The notes below the pieces were generated by a model. It was not told the origin of the DNA. It made no database searches and worked only from the letters and a program-made list of their open reading frames with translations. Of a stretch of DNA of 64,000 nt, positions 25,756 to 33,894 are shown piece after piece (within the stretch, counting starts at the first letter, position 1; every line of letters starts with the position of its first letter). Both the position numbers and the translations under genes were made by a program. The DNA lies in NCBI RefSeq assembly GCF_013113735.1, contig NZ_CP053346.1:1254001-1318000 (forward strand). Reading direction: 5' to 3'. The stretch comes from Sphingomonas sp. AP4-R1. GTDB taxonomy: Bacteria; Pseudomonadota; Alphaproteobacteria; Sphingomonadales; Sphingomonadaceae.

Positions 25756-26331
25756 ATGACGGGATCCTCGACGGCCACCGCCCCGCGTCCCGCGCCGGAA
25801 CAGCGCCGGATGATCACGATCGTCGAGGGCACGCAGCATGTGACGCGCGACCCCGCCGAGATACTGACGACGGTGCTGGGCAGCTGCGTCGCCGCCTGTC
25901 TGTTCGATCCCATGCTGGGGATTGGCGGGATGAACCATTTCCTGCTGGCGGAGCCTGACGGGTCCGCCGCCAGCGCCGCGCAGGAGGAGCGTTACGGCGC
26001 CTATGCGATGGAGCTTCTCGTCAACGAGATGCTGAAGCGCGGCGCGCTGCGCTCCCGTCTGCGCGCGCACCTTTATGGTGGCGGAAGTCTCCGCGCCGGC
26101 ATGGCCGATATCGGCGCGCGCAACGGCGCTTTCGCCCGCGACTTCCTGGAGAAGGACGGGATCGAGATCCGGCACATGAATCTGGGCGGGCAGGTGGCGC
26201 GCCGGATCGAGTTTCGCGCCGCGCGCGGACAGGCGCGCTGCCGCGTGATGCCGATCGAATCCTGTCTCGATCAGGTGCCGGCCCGCCGGCAGGCGCCGCC
26301 GCCGAGCAGCGGCGATGTCGAGCTGTTCTAG
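25756..26331 (+). CDS. cheD: Chemoreceptor glutamine deamidase CheD
   Basis: About 191 aa. CheD deamidates receptor glutamines. The catalytic Cys44 is in TTVLGSCVAACLFDP and His61 in GGMNHFLL, in the family order and spacing. LYGGGSLRAGMADIGARN and the DLGG-like MNLGGQVARRIEF follow. GGAG is 5 bases before ATG 25756. A GTG at 25707, overlapping the cheB stop, would add 16 residues but lacks a good ribosome-binding site. Downstream is cheW. Confidence 0.94.
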   Translation: MTGSSTATAPRPAPEQRRMITIVEGTQHVTRDPAEILTTVLGSCVAACLFDPMLGIGGMNHFLLAEPDGSAASAAQEERYGAYAMELLVNEMLKRGALRSRLRAHLYGGGSLRAGMADIGARNGAFARDFLEKDGIEIRHMNLGGQVARRIEFRAARGQARCRVMPIESCLDQVPARRQAPPPSSGDVELF

Positions 26332-26386
26332 GTGCTTATCCCAGCATGAATTCGTCCCACCAGGCTTCGCAGGAAGGAAGGCCATC

Positions 26387-26827
26387 ATGATACGCCAGAT
26401 CATCACCTTTCAGATCGGGGAACAGTTCCTCGGCGTCGACATCCTCGCCATTCGCGAGATCCGGGCCTGGTCGCCCACCACGCTGCTGCCGCAGGTGCCG
26501 GAGCATGTGCGCGGCGTCGTCAATCTGCGCGGCACGGTGCTGCCCGTGATCGATCTGTCGGCGCGGCTGGGCTGGGGCCTGATCGAGCCGACCGCGCGCC
26601 ACGTGATCATCGTCGTCCAGATCGGCGATCAGCTGCACGGCCTGATCGTGGATGCGGTGAACGACATCGTCTCGCTGCCGGAAGAAGGCCTGCAGCCCGC
26701 GCCGAACGTGAACGAGGAGCGCGCGGCCGATTTCCTCGAAGGCCTCGCGCCCGTGGACGACAAGATGGTGATGGTCCTGTCGCTGGGCCAGCTCGCCACC
26801 GAGGTCGATCTGCTTCAGGCCGCGTGA
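26387..26827 (+). CDS. cheW: Chemotaxis coupling protein CheW
   Basis: 146 aa. One CheW-like SH3 domain covers the whole protein: IITFQIGEQFLGVDILAIREIRAW, VRGVVNLRGTVLPVIDLSARLG (the NLRG signature) and LIVDAVNDIVSLPEEGLQPAP. It links receptors to CheA. AGGAAGGAAG precedes the ATG. It lies 55 bases after cheD in the mcp-cheR-cheB-cheD-cheW order. Confidence 0.96.
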   Translation: MIRQIITFQIGEQFLGVDILAIREIRAWSPTTLLPQVPEHVRGVVNLRGTVLPVIDLSARLGWGLIEPTARHVIIVVQIGDQLHGLIVDAVNDIVSLPEEGLQPAPNVNEERAADFLEGLAPVDDKMVMVLSLGQLATEVDLLQAA

Positions 26828-26907
26828 GCCCCGGGATCGTCCGGGCGGTGCGGGTCCTGCCGCGCCGCCCGGATGCCGGGTCGGGATCAGGATGGAGATT
26901 GTGAACC

Positions 26908-27120
26908 ATGACGCACGACGACATCGAGATCCTGGCGGCCGGCCATCTCAAATTCTATGGGCCGCGCGCGCAGCTGATGATCGACGAGATCATCAAGACG
27001 CATTCGCTGAACGAGGATTGGGACGAGGTCCGCAAGTGGAATCGCGTGAAGATCCGCATCGCGCGGCGTGAGCTGCGCGCGAAGGGCGAGACGCATATCT
27101 TCCCGCTGAGCGAGCTGTGA
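26908..27120 (+). CDS. Small soluble basic/acidic protein, unknown
   Basis: 70 aa with no hydrophobic helix. The sequence is strongly charged and predicted helical: HDDIEILAAGHLKFYGPRA, then MIDEIIKTHSLNEDWDEVRKWNRV and KIRIARRELRAKGE. I do not recognise a family. It follows cheW by 80 bases on the same strand; GGATGGAGA lies 9-12 bases upstream. Codon use matches its neighbours. It may be the last gene of the chemotaxis operon. Confidence 0.6.
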   Translation: MTHDDIEILAAGHLKFYGPRAQLMIDEIIKTHSLNEDWDEVRKWNRVKIRIARRELRAKGETHIFPLSEL

Positions 27121-27168
27121 TGGGCCGCCGAGAGCGCTGTCGCGCTGTTTGGAATGGTTTGCGGCGGC

Positions 27169-27181
27169 GCCTATAATTGCC
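27169..27181 (+). promoter_or_regulatory. Orphan CCTATAAT core
   Basis: GCCTATAATTGCC keeps the CCTATAAT core of the motility palindrome but not its flanks. It lies just before an inverted repeat, with no gene start within 500 bases on the plus strand. It is possibly a chance or decayed copy. Confidence 0.2.
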
Positions 27182-27266
27182 CGTTCGCACTGAGCTTGTC
27201 GAAGTGCCGTTCTTTCTGCCGCAGCGAGAAGAAGGACGGTGCTTCGACAAGCTCAGCACAAACGGT
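27181..27266. repeat. Inverted repeat, family 1
   Basis: CCGTTCGCACTGAGCTTGTC and the inverted arm GACAAGCTCAGCACAAACGG surround about 45 bases. It lies between the convergent 26908 gene and flaF and is a likely shared transcription-end element. Confidence 0.85.
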
Positions 27267-27329
27267 TCTCTGGAATCGCGCAGCACAGCGACCCGTCGGG
27301 ATCGCTGTGCCACCTATTGCTCATGCGCC

Positions 27330-27704
27330 TCAGTTGATGCGCGCCACCGGCGCGGCCGGCGGCATGGCCAGCCCCTCCATCACGGTGCGGTTGATCGCAA
27401 TCAGTTCGTCCACCGTCTCGGCGCCCTTGATCACCTCGCTCGTGTGCCGTTCGACGAACAAGGCGAGCGAGACGATGCCCGAGCGCGTCTCCACCGGCAG
27501 CTCGTTCGCGTCGTGGAGACACAAAGTGGAGAAGGTGGACCACAATTCGCGATTGCGGTGGAGCGCCGGCATCAGGGCGACGCCGGCCAGGCCCGCGTCG
27601 CGCGCCCGGACCATGACGCTCGTGATCTCGCTGATCAGCCGATATTCCGTCGTGCGCGGCGTTTCGGAAAAGGTGCGGGCCTGCTGATAGGCATGCAGTG
27701 ACAT
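27330..27704 (-). CDS. flaF: Flagellin synthesis regulator FlaF
   Basis: 124 aa. FlaF works with FlbT to control flagellin mRNA translation and secretion in alphaproteobacteria. Family features are SLHAYQQARTFSETPRTTEYRLISEITSVM at the N-terminus, then ALHRNRELWSTFSTLCLHDANELP and SIVSLALFVERHTSEVIKG. AGGGG sits 5 bases before ATG 27704; an in-frame ATG at 27719 is less well placed. Its usual partners flbT and the flagellin genes are not in the window. A variant of the motility palindrome lies 23 bases upstream. Confidence 0.92.
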   Translation of the reverse strand: MSLHAYQQARTFSETPRTTEYRLISEITSVMVRARDAGLAGVALMPALHRNRELWSTFSTLCLHDANELPVETRSGIVSLALFVERHTSEVIKGAETVDELIAINRTVMEGLAMPPAAPVARIN

Positions 27705-27727
27705 GGCAACCCCTGACATGATTCAGG

Positions 27728-27740
27728 CTCATTCTAGGAT
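27728..27740 (-). promoter_or_regulatory. Variant motility motif upstream of flaF
   Basis: On the minus strand, ATCCTAGAATGAG. It differs from the consensus ATCCTATAATRGG by one base in the core. The core ends 26 bases before the flaF ATG, the same distance as for fliF. Confidence 0.5.
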
Positions 27741-27835
27741 GCCGCATTCCGGAAGCGGTGACGCCGCCTTCTTTTTTCCGCTCCACGCTGATCGATAAGG
27801 AAAATCCGTCCCGCGCCGCGTCGGCCCCGGCATTC

Positions 27836-27850
27836 ATCCTATAATCCACT
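27836..27850 (+). promoter_or_regulatory. Motility motif / putative promoter of motA operon
   Basis: ATCCTATAATCCACT. The left half and TATAAT core are perfect, but the right half is not palindromic. The core ends 38 bases before the motA ATG. Confidence 0.6.
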
Positions 27851-27883
27851 TAACAGCCGGCCAACACGGAAGCGGATCAGCAC

Positions 27884-28774
27884 ATGTTCAACGGAATCGG
27901 CGTCGCCGTCATCCTCGTCTGCGTCTTCGGCAGCTTCCTGATGTCGGGCGGCAATATCGCCGTCATCCTCCATGCGCTCCCGCATGAGATGATGGCGATC
28001 GTGGGCGCCGGCATCGGCGCCTTCATGCTCAGCAATTCCAGCGCGATCATCAGGAAGGCGTGGGGCGGCACGCTGCGCGCGTTCCGCGGCCCGCGCTGGA
28101 CGGAGGGCGACTATCGCGATCTGCTCGCCCTGATGTTCTCGCTGCTGCTGCTGTTCCGCAAGGGCGGCTCCGCCAAGATCGAGAACCATATCGATCAGCC
28201 GGAAAGCAGCGACATCTTCTCGCGCTATCCGCGCCTGCTGGCGGACGGCCAGCTGATCGATTTCCTCTGCGATTATCTGCGGATGATGACGGTCAGCTTC
28301 GATGATCCGCATCAGCTGTCGGAGGCGATGGAAGGCGATATCGAGCGTCACCATGCCGAGGAGCTGGCGCCACAGCATGCGATCCAGGTGATGGCCGACG
28401 GCCTGCCCGCGCTGGGCATCGTCGCCGCCGTGCTGGGCGTGATCAAGACGATGAGCTCGATCGATCAGCCGACCGACATATTGGGCGCGATGATCGGCGG
28501 CGCGCTGGTCGGCACCTTCCTCGGCGTGCTGCTCTCTTACTGCTTCGTCGGGCCGATCGCCTCGAAGTTGCACCAGATCGTGGATGCGGACGCCAAGCCC
28601 TATTCGATCATCAAGACGGCGATCACCGCGCACGCGCAAGGCTTGCCGCCGCAGGTCGCGATCGAGCTGGCACGCCGCATGACGCCGTCCGCCTACGCGC
28701 CGTCCTTCTCGCAGCTCGAAAGCTCGCTCGATCGCGCCCAGGAGCAGTTCCGCGAACCGCTCCGCGCGATCTGA
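27884..28774 (+). CDS. motA: Flagellar stator protein MotA
   Basis: 296 aa. Proton-channel stator subunit with four transmembrane helices: two at the N-terminus (about 3-20 and 32-52) and two after the large cytoplasmic loop. The conserved prolines are in DGLPALGIVAAVLGVIKTM and the GTFLGVLLSYCFVGPIA helix. The loop (FRGPRWTEGDYRDLLALMF...) carries the charges that face FliG. First gene of the run motA-STAS-cheY-cheA-cheY2-32084-motB-33264, which separates motA and motB by five genes. Confidence 0.97.
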   Translation: MFNGIGVAVILVCVFGSFLMSGGNIAVILHALPHEMMAIVGAGIGAFMLSNSSAIIRKAWGGTLRAFRGPRWTEGDYRDLLALMFSLLLLFRKGGSAKIENHIDQPESSDIFSRYPRLLADGQLIDFLCDYLRMMTVSFDDPHQLSEAMEGDIERHHAEELAPQHAIQVMADGLPALGIVAAVLGVIKTMSSIDQPTDILGAMIGGALVGTFLGVLLSYCFVGPIASKLHQIVDADAKPYSIIKTAITAHAQGLPPQVAIELARRMTPSAYAPSFSQLESSLDRAQEQFREPLRAI

Positions 28775-28814
28775 GGCGCCCGTCAAAATACCATTCAACA
28801 GGGGGATCAGAGGC

Positions 28815-29114
28815 ATGATCACGCTGCCCGCCCATTGCTCGACCAAAGTCGCGCCGGGGCTTCTCGCATCCTTTCTCGACCATGCCGATCGCGGTGCGGA
28901 TCTGATCGTCGACGGATCGGCCGTCGATGTCGTCGGCCAGGCGGTGCTGCAGTTGCTGGTCTGCGCGAAGGCGGATGCCGATGCGGCCGGGCGCTCCTTC
29001 GCGATCGCGCCCGCCAGCGACGCGCTGGTCGCGCGCGCGATCGGCTGCAAACTCGGCCGCCAGCTCGGCCTGGACTCCATCGAGACGGACAAAGAGGGCC
29101 CCGCACATGGGTAA
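28815..29114 (+). CDS. STAS-domain protein of the chemotaxis operon
   Basis: 99 aa, a single STAS domain: CSTKVAPGLLASFLDHADRGADLIVDGSAVDVVGQAVLQLLVCAKADADAAGRSFAIAPAS. The Ser of the usual anti-anti-sigma DxSG site is seen only as DGSAVD, so phosphorylation is uncertain. STAS proteins often precede cheY in alphaproteobacterial che clusters. Its 3' end overlaps the cheY start by eight bases. The role in chemotaxis is not established. Confidence 0.85.
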   Translation: MITLPAHCSTKVAPGLLASFLDHADRGADLIVDGSAVDVVGQAVLQLLVCAKADADAAGRSFAIAPASDALVARAIGCKLGRQLGLDSIETDKEGPAHG

Positions 29115-29472
29115 GGTCATTCTCACGGTCGACGATTCGGCCAGCATGCGGATGCTGCTGGCATCGTCCCTGACGCAGCAGGGCTATCACATCGAAGCCG
29201 CCGAGGATGGCGAGGTCGGCCTCGCCCGGATGCACGAGGTGAAGCCCGATCTGCTCATAACCGATATCAATATGCCCAAGATGGACGGGTTCGAGCTGAT
29301 CGAGGCGGTGCGCGCGCTGGACGAGTTCCGCCGCGTGCCGATCCTCGTCCTCTCCACCGAATTTTCGGACGAGAAGAAGTCGCGTGCCCACAAGGCCGGC
29401 GCCACGGGCTGGATCACCAAGCCGTTCGATTCCGAAAAGCTGGGAACGGCGATCCGCCGTGTGTGCCCGTGA
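29107..29472 (+). CDS. cheY: Chemotaxis response regulator CheY (copy 1)
   Basis: 121 aa, one receiver domain. Acidic pocket DD at 9-10, phosphoacceptor Asp53 (LLITDINMPKMDG), Ser/Thr at LVLSTE and Lys in ITKPFD. Without an output domain, it is expected to bind FliM when phosphorylated by CheA. It overlaps the STAS gene and the cheA start. Confidence 0.94.
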   Translation: MGKVILTVDDSASMRMLLASSLTQQGYHIEAAEDGEVGLARMHEVKPDLLITDINMPKMDGFELIEAVRALDEFRRVPILVLSTEFSDEKKSRAHKAGATGWITKPFDSEKLGTAIRRVCP

Positions 29473-31622
29473 GCGGCGCCGACGACGAGCTGGACGCGAT
29501 CCGGGCGATCTTCTTCGAGGAATGCACCGAGGGTCTGCAGGCGGCCGAGGAAGGGCTCACCGCGATCAACGAGGGTGAGCATTCGCCCGATATCGTCGCC
29601 AGCGTGTTCCGCGCGGTTCATTCGATCAAGGGCGGATCGGGCGCGTTCGGTTTCAGCGCGCTGCTGGGCTTCTCGCATCGTTTCGAAAATGTGCTGGACG
29701 AGATGCGGAGCAATCGCATCCTGCCGCGCCCGGACGTGATGCAGGTGATGCTCACCGCGTTCGACGTGCTGTTCGATCATGTCGCCGCCGCGCGCGATGG
29801 TTCGACGCCGCCGAATGACGAGGCCGCTTCGCACGCGCTGGACGCGCTTCTGGTCGCCGATGCCCCGGCGGCCGCGCCTGTCGCCGCTCCGCCGCCCGTC
29901 GCGGCCCAGGCGGCGCCCGAGCCGGAGGCCGATGAAATGGGCTTCGTGCCCGTGGTGATCGATCTCGATTTCTTCGGCGACGGCCCGGTCGCGGATGCGC
30001 CCGCCGTCGAGCAGGTGGCGCCCTGGCTGGTCCATTTCGCGCCCTCCGCCACCGCCCTCGCCCATGGCGGGGAGCCTTTGCTGCTGATCCGCGAACTGGA
30101 GGAGAAGGGCGCCACGATCGAGGAGGTCGATCTGTCGACGCTCCCGGCGCTGCGCGACTTCGATCCCGAGGAATGCTATTTCGGCTGGACGCTGCGCGTG
30201 CCGGGCACGGTGCCCGAGGCGGACATTCTCGACTGCTTCGATTTCGTCACCGCCCATTCGAAGGTGGATGTGCATCGCGATCCTGCGGGGATGACCGCTC
30301 CGGCCGCCGCGCCGCCCGCGTCCGCCCCGGCAGCCGTGGCGGAACAGCCCGTGCCCGCTGCGCCGGTCGCGGCTGTCGCGGCGGCCCTGCCGCCGCTGCC
30401 GGCGGCGGCTCCGGCGCCTGCCGCCGCCCAGTCGGGCCAGACGGTCCGTGTCGAGCTGAGCAAGCTGGACGAGCTGCTGAACTTCATCGGCGAACTCGTG
30501 ATCCACGGATCGATCCTGTCCGATCGGCTGCAGCCGGCCGATCAGGAGCGGATCGAGCTGCCCGAACTCTCGCGCCTCACGCGCCAGATCCAGGACAGTG
30601 TGATGTCGTTGCGCGCGCAGCCGATCCGCCACGTCTTCTCGCGCATCCCGCGCATGCTGCGCGATCTGATGAGCGAGACGGGCAAGCAGGTCGTGCTGGA
30701 AACCAGCGGCGAGATGACCGAGGTCGACAAGGGCGTGCTGGAGAAGATCGGCGATCCGCTCACGCACATGATCCGCAACGCCGTCGATCACGGCATCGAA
30801 TCGCCCGAGGAGCGGATCGCGGCGGGCAAGCCGCCGGTCGGCCGTATCCTCGTCGAGGCCGAGCAGAAGGGCACGCGCATCCTCGTCAAGGTGATCGACG
30901 ACGGGCGCGGCATCGATCGCGCGCGCGTCCGTGCCAAGGCGATCGAGCGCGGCATCATCGGGCCGGACGCCGTCCTCTCCGAAGAGGAGATCGATGGCCT
31001 GATCTGCACGCCCGGCTTCTCCACCGCCAACAGCATCTCGTCCATTTCCGGGCGGGGCGTGGGCATGGATGTGGTGCGCAGCAACGTCACGGCGCTCGGT
31101 GGCCGGCTCGAAATCCATTCGGTGCCGGGCAAGGGGACGGAGATGTGCGTCGCCTTGCCGGTGACGCTCGCCATCCTCGATGGGATGATCGTGAAGCTGC
31201 GCGGCCAGCGCTTCGTGCTGCCGCTCACCAACGTGGTGGAAACGATCAAGCCCGAGCCCGGTCAGGTGACGGCGCTCACCGGCGGATCGGAGGTGATCTT
31301 CCTGCGCGGCAGCTACATTCCGGTTAAGCGGATCAGCGACATTCTCGGGCTGAAAGGCGGCGAGCCAGACGAGGCCGATCGCTCGCTGGTGATCATCGTC
31401 GAGAGCGACGATTTCGGCCATGTCGGCCTGATGATCGACTCGATCGAGAACCGCCGCGAGGTGGTGATCAAGAGCCTCGAGGAAAATCTGCATCCCATCC
31501 GGGGATTGGGTGGCGCCACGGTGCTGGGCGACGGATCGATCGCGCTCATCCTGGATATCGATGCGCTGATCGGCCAGCCGAAGGGGCAGGCCAAATCGGC
31601 CTATCGCGGGCTTGCGGCATGA
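29469..31622 (+). CDS. cheA: Chemotaxis histidine kinase CheA
   Basis: About 717 aa with all five CheA domains. P1/HPt with phosphoacceptor His51 (VFRAVHSIKGGSGAFGF). A P2-type region (about 180-270, PLLLIRELEEKGATIEEVDLSTLP). A Pro/Ala linker. P3 dimerisation (VRVELSKLDELLNFIGELVIHGS). P4 ATPase with N-box HMIRNAVDHGIESPEER, DDGRGID and GRGVGMDVVRSNV. P5 CheW-like domain (about 590-715). GTG at 29469 overlaps the cheY stop (GTGA); GTG 29463 would add two residues. Confidence 0.97.
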   Translation: MSGADDELDAIRAIFFEECTEGLQAAEEGLTAINEGEHSPDIVASVFRAVHSIKGGSGAFGFSALLGFSHRFENVLDEMRSNRILPRPDVMQVMLTAFDVLFDHVAAARDGSTPPNDEAASHALDALLVADAPAAAPVAAPPPVAAQAAPEPEADEMGFVPVVIDLDFFGDGPVADAPAVEQVAPWLVHFAPSATALAHGGEPLLLIRELEEKGATIEEVDLSTLPALRDFDPEECYFGWTLRVPGTVPEADILDCFDFVTAHSKVDVHRDPAGMTAPAAAPPASAPAAVAEQPVPAAPVAAVAAALPPLPAAAPAPAAAQSGQTVRVELSKLDELLNFIGELVIHGSILSDRLQPADQERIELPELSRLTRQIQDSVMSLRAQPIRHVFSRIPRMLRDLMSETGKQVVLETSGEMTEVDKGVLEKIGDPLTHMIRNAVDHGIESPEERIAAGKPPVGRILVEAEQKGTRILVKVIDDGRGIDRARVRAKAIERGIIGPDAVLSEEEIDGLICTPGFSTANSISSISGRGVGMDVVRSNVTALGGRLEIHSVPGKGTEMCVALPVTLAILDGMIVKLRGQRFVLPLTNVVETIKPEPGQVTALTGGSEVIFLRGSYIPVKRISDILGLKGGEPDEADRSLVIIVESDDFGHVGLMIDSIENRREVVIKSLEENLHPIRGLGGATVLGDGSIALILDIDALIGQPKGQAKSAYRGLAA

Positions 31623-31697
31623 TGTGCGCGTCCCCGTCCGCGCCGGTCCGGCGCATCAGCCGCCCCAGGCGGTGCCCCGCTTCCCAAGGAGTGCAGA

Positions 31698-32087
31698 ATG
31701 CCTGCCGCCTCGACAATTAAGGTGATGGTGGTCGACGATCAGACCAGCATGCGCGCGATGATCCGTCGCTCGCTGCAGGATCTCGGCTTCAAGGACGTGC
31801 GCGATACGTCCGGCGCCGCCGAGGCGTTGACGGCGATCAAGGCCGATCGGGTCCATCTCGTCATCTCCGATTACAACATGCCGGAGATGGACGGGCTGCA
31901 ATTCCTGGAGGCCGTGCGCGGCGATCCCGCGATCAACCGGACCGCCTTCATCATGCTCACCGGCTCGGCCGATCGCAGCGTGGTGGAGAAAGCGGCGGCG
32001 CTGGGCGTGAACAATTATGTGGTGAAGCCGTTCGTGCCCGCCGCGCTGAAGCAGAAGATCGAACGGGTGTTCGGGGAGCTCACATGA
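31698..32087 (+). CDS. cheY: Chemotaxis response regulator CheY (copy 2)
   Basis: 129 aa. Receiver domain with DD at 13-14, phosphoacceptor Asp58 (LVISDYNMPEMDGLQFLEAVR), LTGSAD and VVKPF. It is the more typical CheY of the two. Copy 1 may act as a phosphate sink, a common arrangement where two CheY proteins exist, but which one binds FliM cannot be told here. It follows cheA by 75 bases and overlaps the next gene (ATGA). Confidence 0.94.
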   Translation: MPAASTIKVMVVDDQTSMRAMIRRSLQDLGFKDVRDTSGAAEALTAIKADRVHLVISDYNMPEMDGLQFLEAVRGDPAINRTAFIMLTGSADRSVVEKAAALGVNNYVVKPFVPAALKQKIERVFGELT

Positions 32088-32359
32088 TCCACGCCGATCC
32101 CCTGCGCGCGATCGCGGCCGAATTGCGCGCCGCGCGTGACGGTGTCGAGGCGCTCGCCCTCGTCGTCGTGTCCGATCCCCGCTTCGTGCAGGATTATGCG
32201 GCGCACTTGCAGTCGTTCGATTTCCTCGCCCAGCATGTCGAGGAATGCGGCCGCCTGCTCGATCGGATCGCGGGGGGCGAGGATCCGGTCGCGGCGCTGG
32301 GCGGTGTCCGTCTCGCCGAAATGCAGCAGCGGCTGCACGGCCGTTTCGAGGGAGCGTGA
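32084..32359 (+). CDS. Small helical chemotaxis protein, CheZ/CheT-like candidate
   Basis: 91 aa, wholly helical. Residues 46-50 are DFLAQ inside LQSFDFLAQHVEECGRLLDRIAGG. A D-x3-Q helix is the catalytic signature of CheZ-type CheY-P phosphatases and of rhizobial CheT. The ATG overlaps the cheY copy 2 stop, which fits a CheY phosphatase. This is a motif and context argument only: D-x3-Q can occur by chance and the protein is far shorter than CheZ. Confidence 0.72.
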   Translation: MIHADPLRAIAAELRAARDGVEALALVVVSDPRFVQDYAAHLQSFDFLAQHVEECGRLLDRIAGGEDPVAALGGVRLAEMQQRLHGRFEGA

Positions 32360-32365
32360 GCGATC

Positions 32366-33247
32366 ATGGCCAGCTTCGACTCTGATCGCGCCGAACCGAG
32401 GATCGTCGTCCGCCGTCGCCGGGGGGGGCACGTCAAGCCGCCGCATCATGGTGGCGCGTGGAAGATCGCCTATGCCGATTTCGTCACGGCGATGATGGCC
32501 TTCTTCATGCTGCTGTGGCTGATCTCCAATCCGGACAAGGGCCGCCTGAAGGGGCTGGCCGAATATTTCTCCACCGCCTCGGTCAATTCCGATCCGGCCG
32601 CCACGCTCACGTCGCAGCCCGGCTCGGATCCTGGCATCGGCGGCCGCCGCCGGCGCGCGCAATCCGATTCCAGCGATGCGCGGGGCGAGGCGAGCGCCGA
32701 GGCGGGATCGAAGGGCGCCGCGCGGGGCGGCACGGCCGATATTCCCGAAGCCTCGCAGCGCATCTTCGCGGACGAGATGATGATCGCGCTGGAGCCGCCG
32801 CCCGAAGCGTCCGCCGGGGCCAAGGCGAAGATCCGCGTCGATCCCGTGCGCGACGGCATCCGCATCAGCCTGATGGATACGGCGCGGCAGAGCATCTTCT
32901 CGGGCCCCACCGCCACGCTGAATGCCTATGGCCGCGAATTGCTGGCGCGCGTCGCGAAGAAGCTCGCCAATTCGGGCGGCCAGATCGCGATCGAGGGGCA
33001 TACGGATTCGGTGGGCGGCGCGCAGAGCGATACCAACTGGCAATTGTCGTCCGCGCGCGCCATGTCGTCGCGCGCGGCGATGGTCGCCGCCGGGCTGCCC
33101 GCCGATCGCTTCTCCGAGGTCGTCGCCAAGGCCGGCACCCAGCCGATCGATGCCGAGCGTCCCGACCGGCCGGAAAACCGGCGCATCACCATCGTCGTGC
33201 TGGCCGAGCCTTCGGTCCTGCCGCGCGACGCCAGCTTTCAATTCTAG
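32366..33247 (+). CDS. motB: Flagellar stator protein MotB
   Basis: 293 aa. One transmembrane helix near the N-terminus with the proton-binding Asp38 in WKIAYADFVTAMMAFFMLLWL, a plug/linker rich in Ser/Gly/Ala/Arg, and a C-terminal OmpA-like peptidoglycan-binding domain (about 170-290) with IAIEGHTDSVGG and NWQLSSARAMSSRAAMVAAG. The last residues, PENRRITIVVL, fit the family. It lies 6 bases after the 91-aa gene. Confidence 0.97.
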   Translation: MASFDSDRAEPRIVVRRRRGGHVKPPHHGGAWKIAYADFVTAMMAFFMLLWLISNPDKGRLKGLAEYFSTASVNSDPAATLTSQPGSDPGIGGRRRRAQSDSSDARGEASAEAGSKGAARGGTADIPEASQRIFADEMMIALEPPPEASAGAKAKIRVDPVRDGIRISLMDTARQSIFSGPTATLNAYGRELLARVAKKLANSGGQIAIEGHTDSVGGAQSDTNWQLSSARAMSSRAAMVAAGLPADRFSEVVAKAGTQPIDAERPDRPENRRITIVVLAEPSVLPRDASFQF

Positions 33248-33263
33248 GGCCGGGGCGGGGGAC

Positions 33264-33692
33264 ATGAAGACATTGTTCGTGGTGCCTGCGGTCGCGGTGC
33301 TCGGTCTCGCGGTCGGCGGCAGCGCGGCCTATGGCACGGCGCGGCTGCTCGGCGGCAAGCCGCTGATCGCGCGGGCCAGCACGCGCATCTTCCTGCCCAC
33401 CGGCCCGATCGTCTCGCCGCTGGTGTCGGCCGACGGGCATCTCGCCGGCTATGTCCAGTTCGAGGCGCAGTTGGAAGTGTCGGGCGAGAGCGCCGCCGGG
33501 ATCAAGGATCGCCTGCCTTTGCTGCTGGACGCGACCACGCTCCGCACCTTCAAGGCGCCGATGGCGAGCGGGCCGGACGGCATGCTGCCCAATGTCGACA
33601 TGTTCCGCCGCGTGCTGGGGGAGGCCGCCCGGCAGGTCTATGGGCCGGATCAGGTCTCGAAGATCGTGATCACCCAGGCTTCACCGATGTAG
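33264..33692 (+). CDS. FliL-like motility protein downstream of motB
   Basis: 142 aa. N-terminal membrane anchor (TLFVVPAVAVLGLAVGGSAAYG) then a periplasmic domain with FLPTGPIVSPLVSADGHLAGYVQFEAQLEVS, GIKDRLPLLLDATTLRTFKA and NVDMFRRVLGEAARQVYGPDQVSKIVITQASPM. The order of strands and helices is that of FliL and resembles the 19695 protein. GGGGG lies just before the ATG. Last gene of the motA run. The assignment is by topology and context. Confidence 0.75.
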   Translation: MKTLFVVPAVAVLGLAVGGSAAYGTARLLGGKPLIARASTRIFLPTGPIVSPLVSADGHLAGYVQFEAQLEVSGESAAGIKDRLPLLLDATTLRTFKAPMASGPDGMLPNVDMFRRVLGEAARQVYGPDQVSKIVITQASPM

Positions 33693-33734
33693 CTGTGCTG
33701 GCGAGGGTCGCTTTCCGTGCGGGCATTTCTCACC

Positions 33735-33824
33735 CGTCACCCCGGACTTGATCCGGGGTCCCGCTGCCTTTCTCTCGGGGGGACGAAGAAGAAGCGGGAT
33801 CCCGGATCAAGTCCGGGATGACGG
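33735..33824. repeat. Inverted repeat, family 3
   Basis: GTCACCCCGGACTTGATCCG and an inverted copy ending ...CAAGTCCGGGATGAC. It is the same family as 13543-13631 and lies between the motA run and tadA. Confidence 0.82.
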
Positions 33825-33894
33825 AGGGAGAGTTCCAAAGTGCGCCTCGCTTATCCTGCATTTCCGTTTCCCGCCGCCCCCCCTAAAGCAAGGT

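Noticed and set aside
27253..27849. 198-aa minus-strand frame across flaF
   Set aside because: It is a different frame of flaF and a repeat, with no motif; flaF itself is clear.
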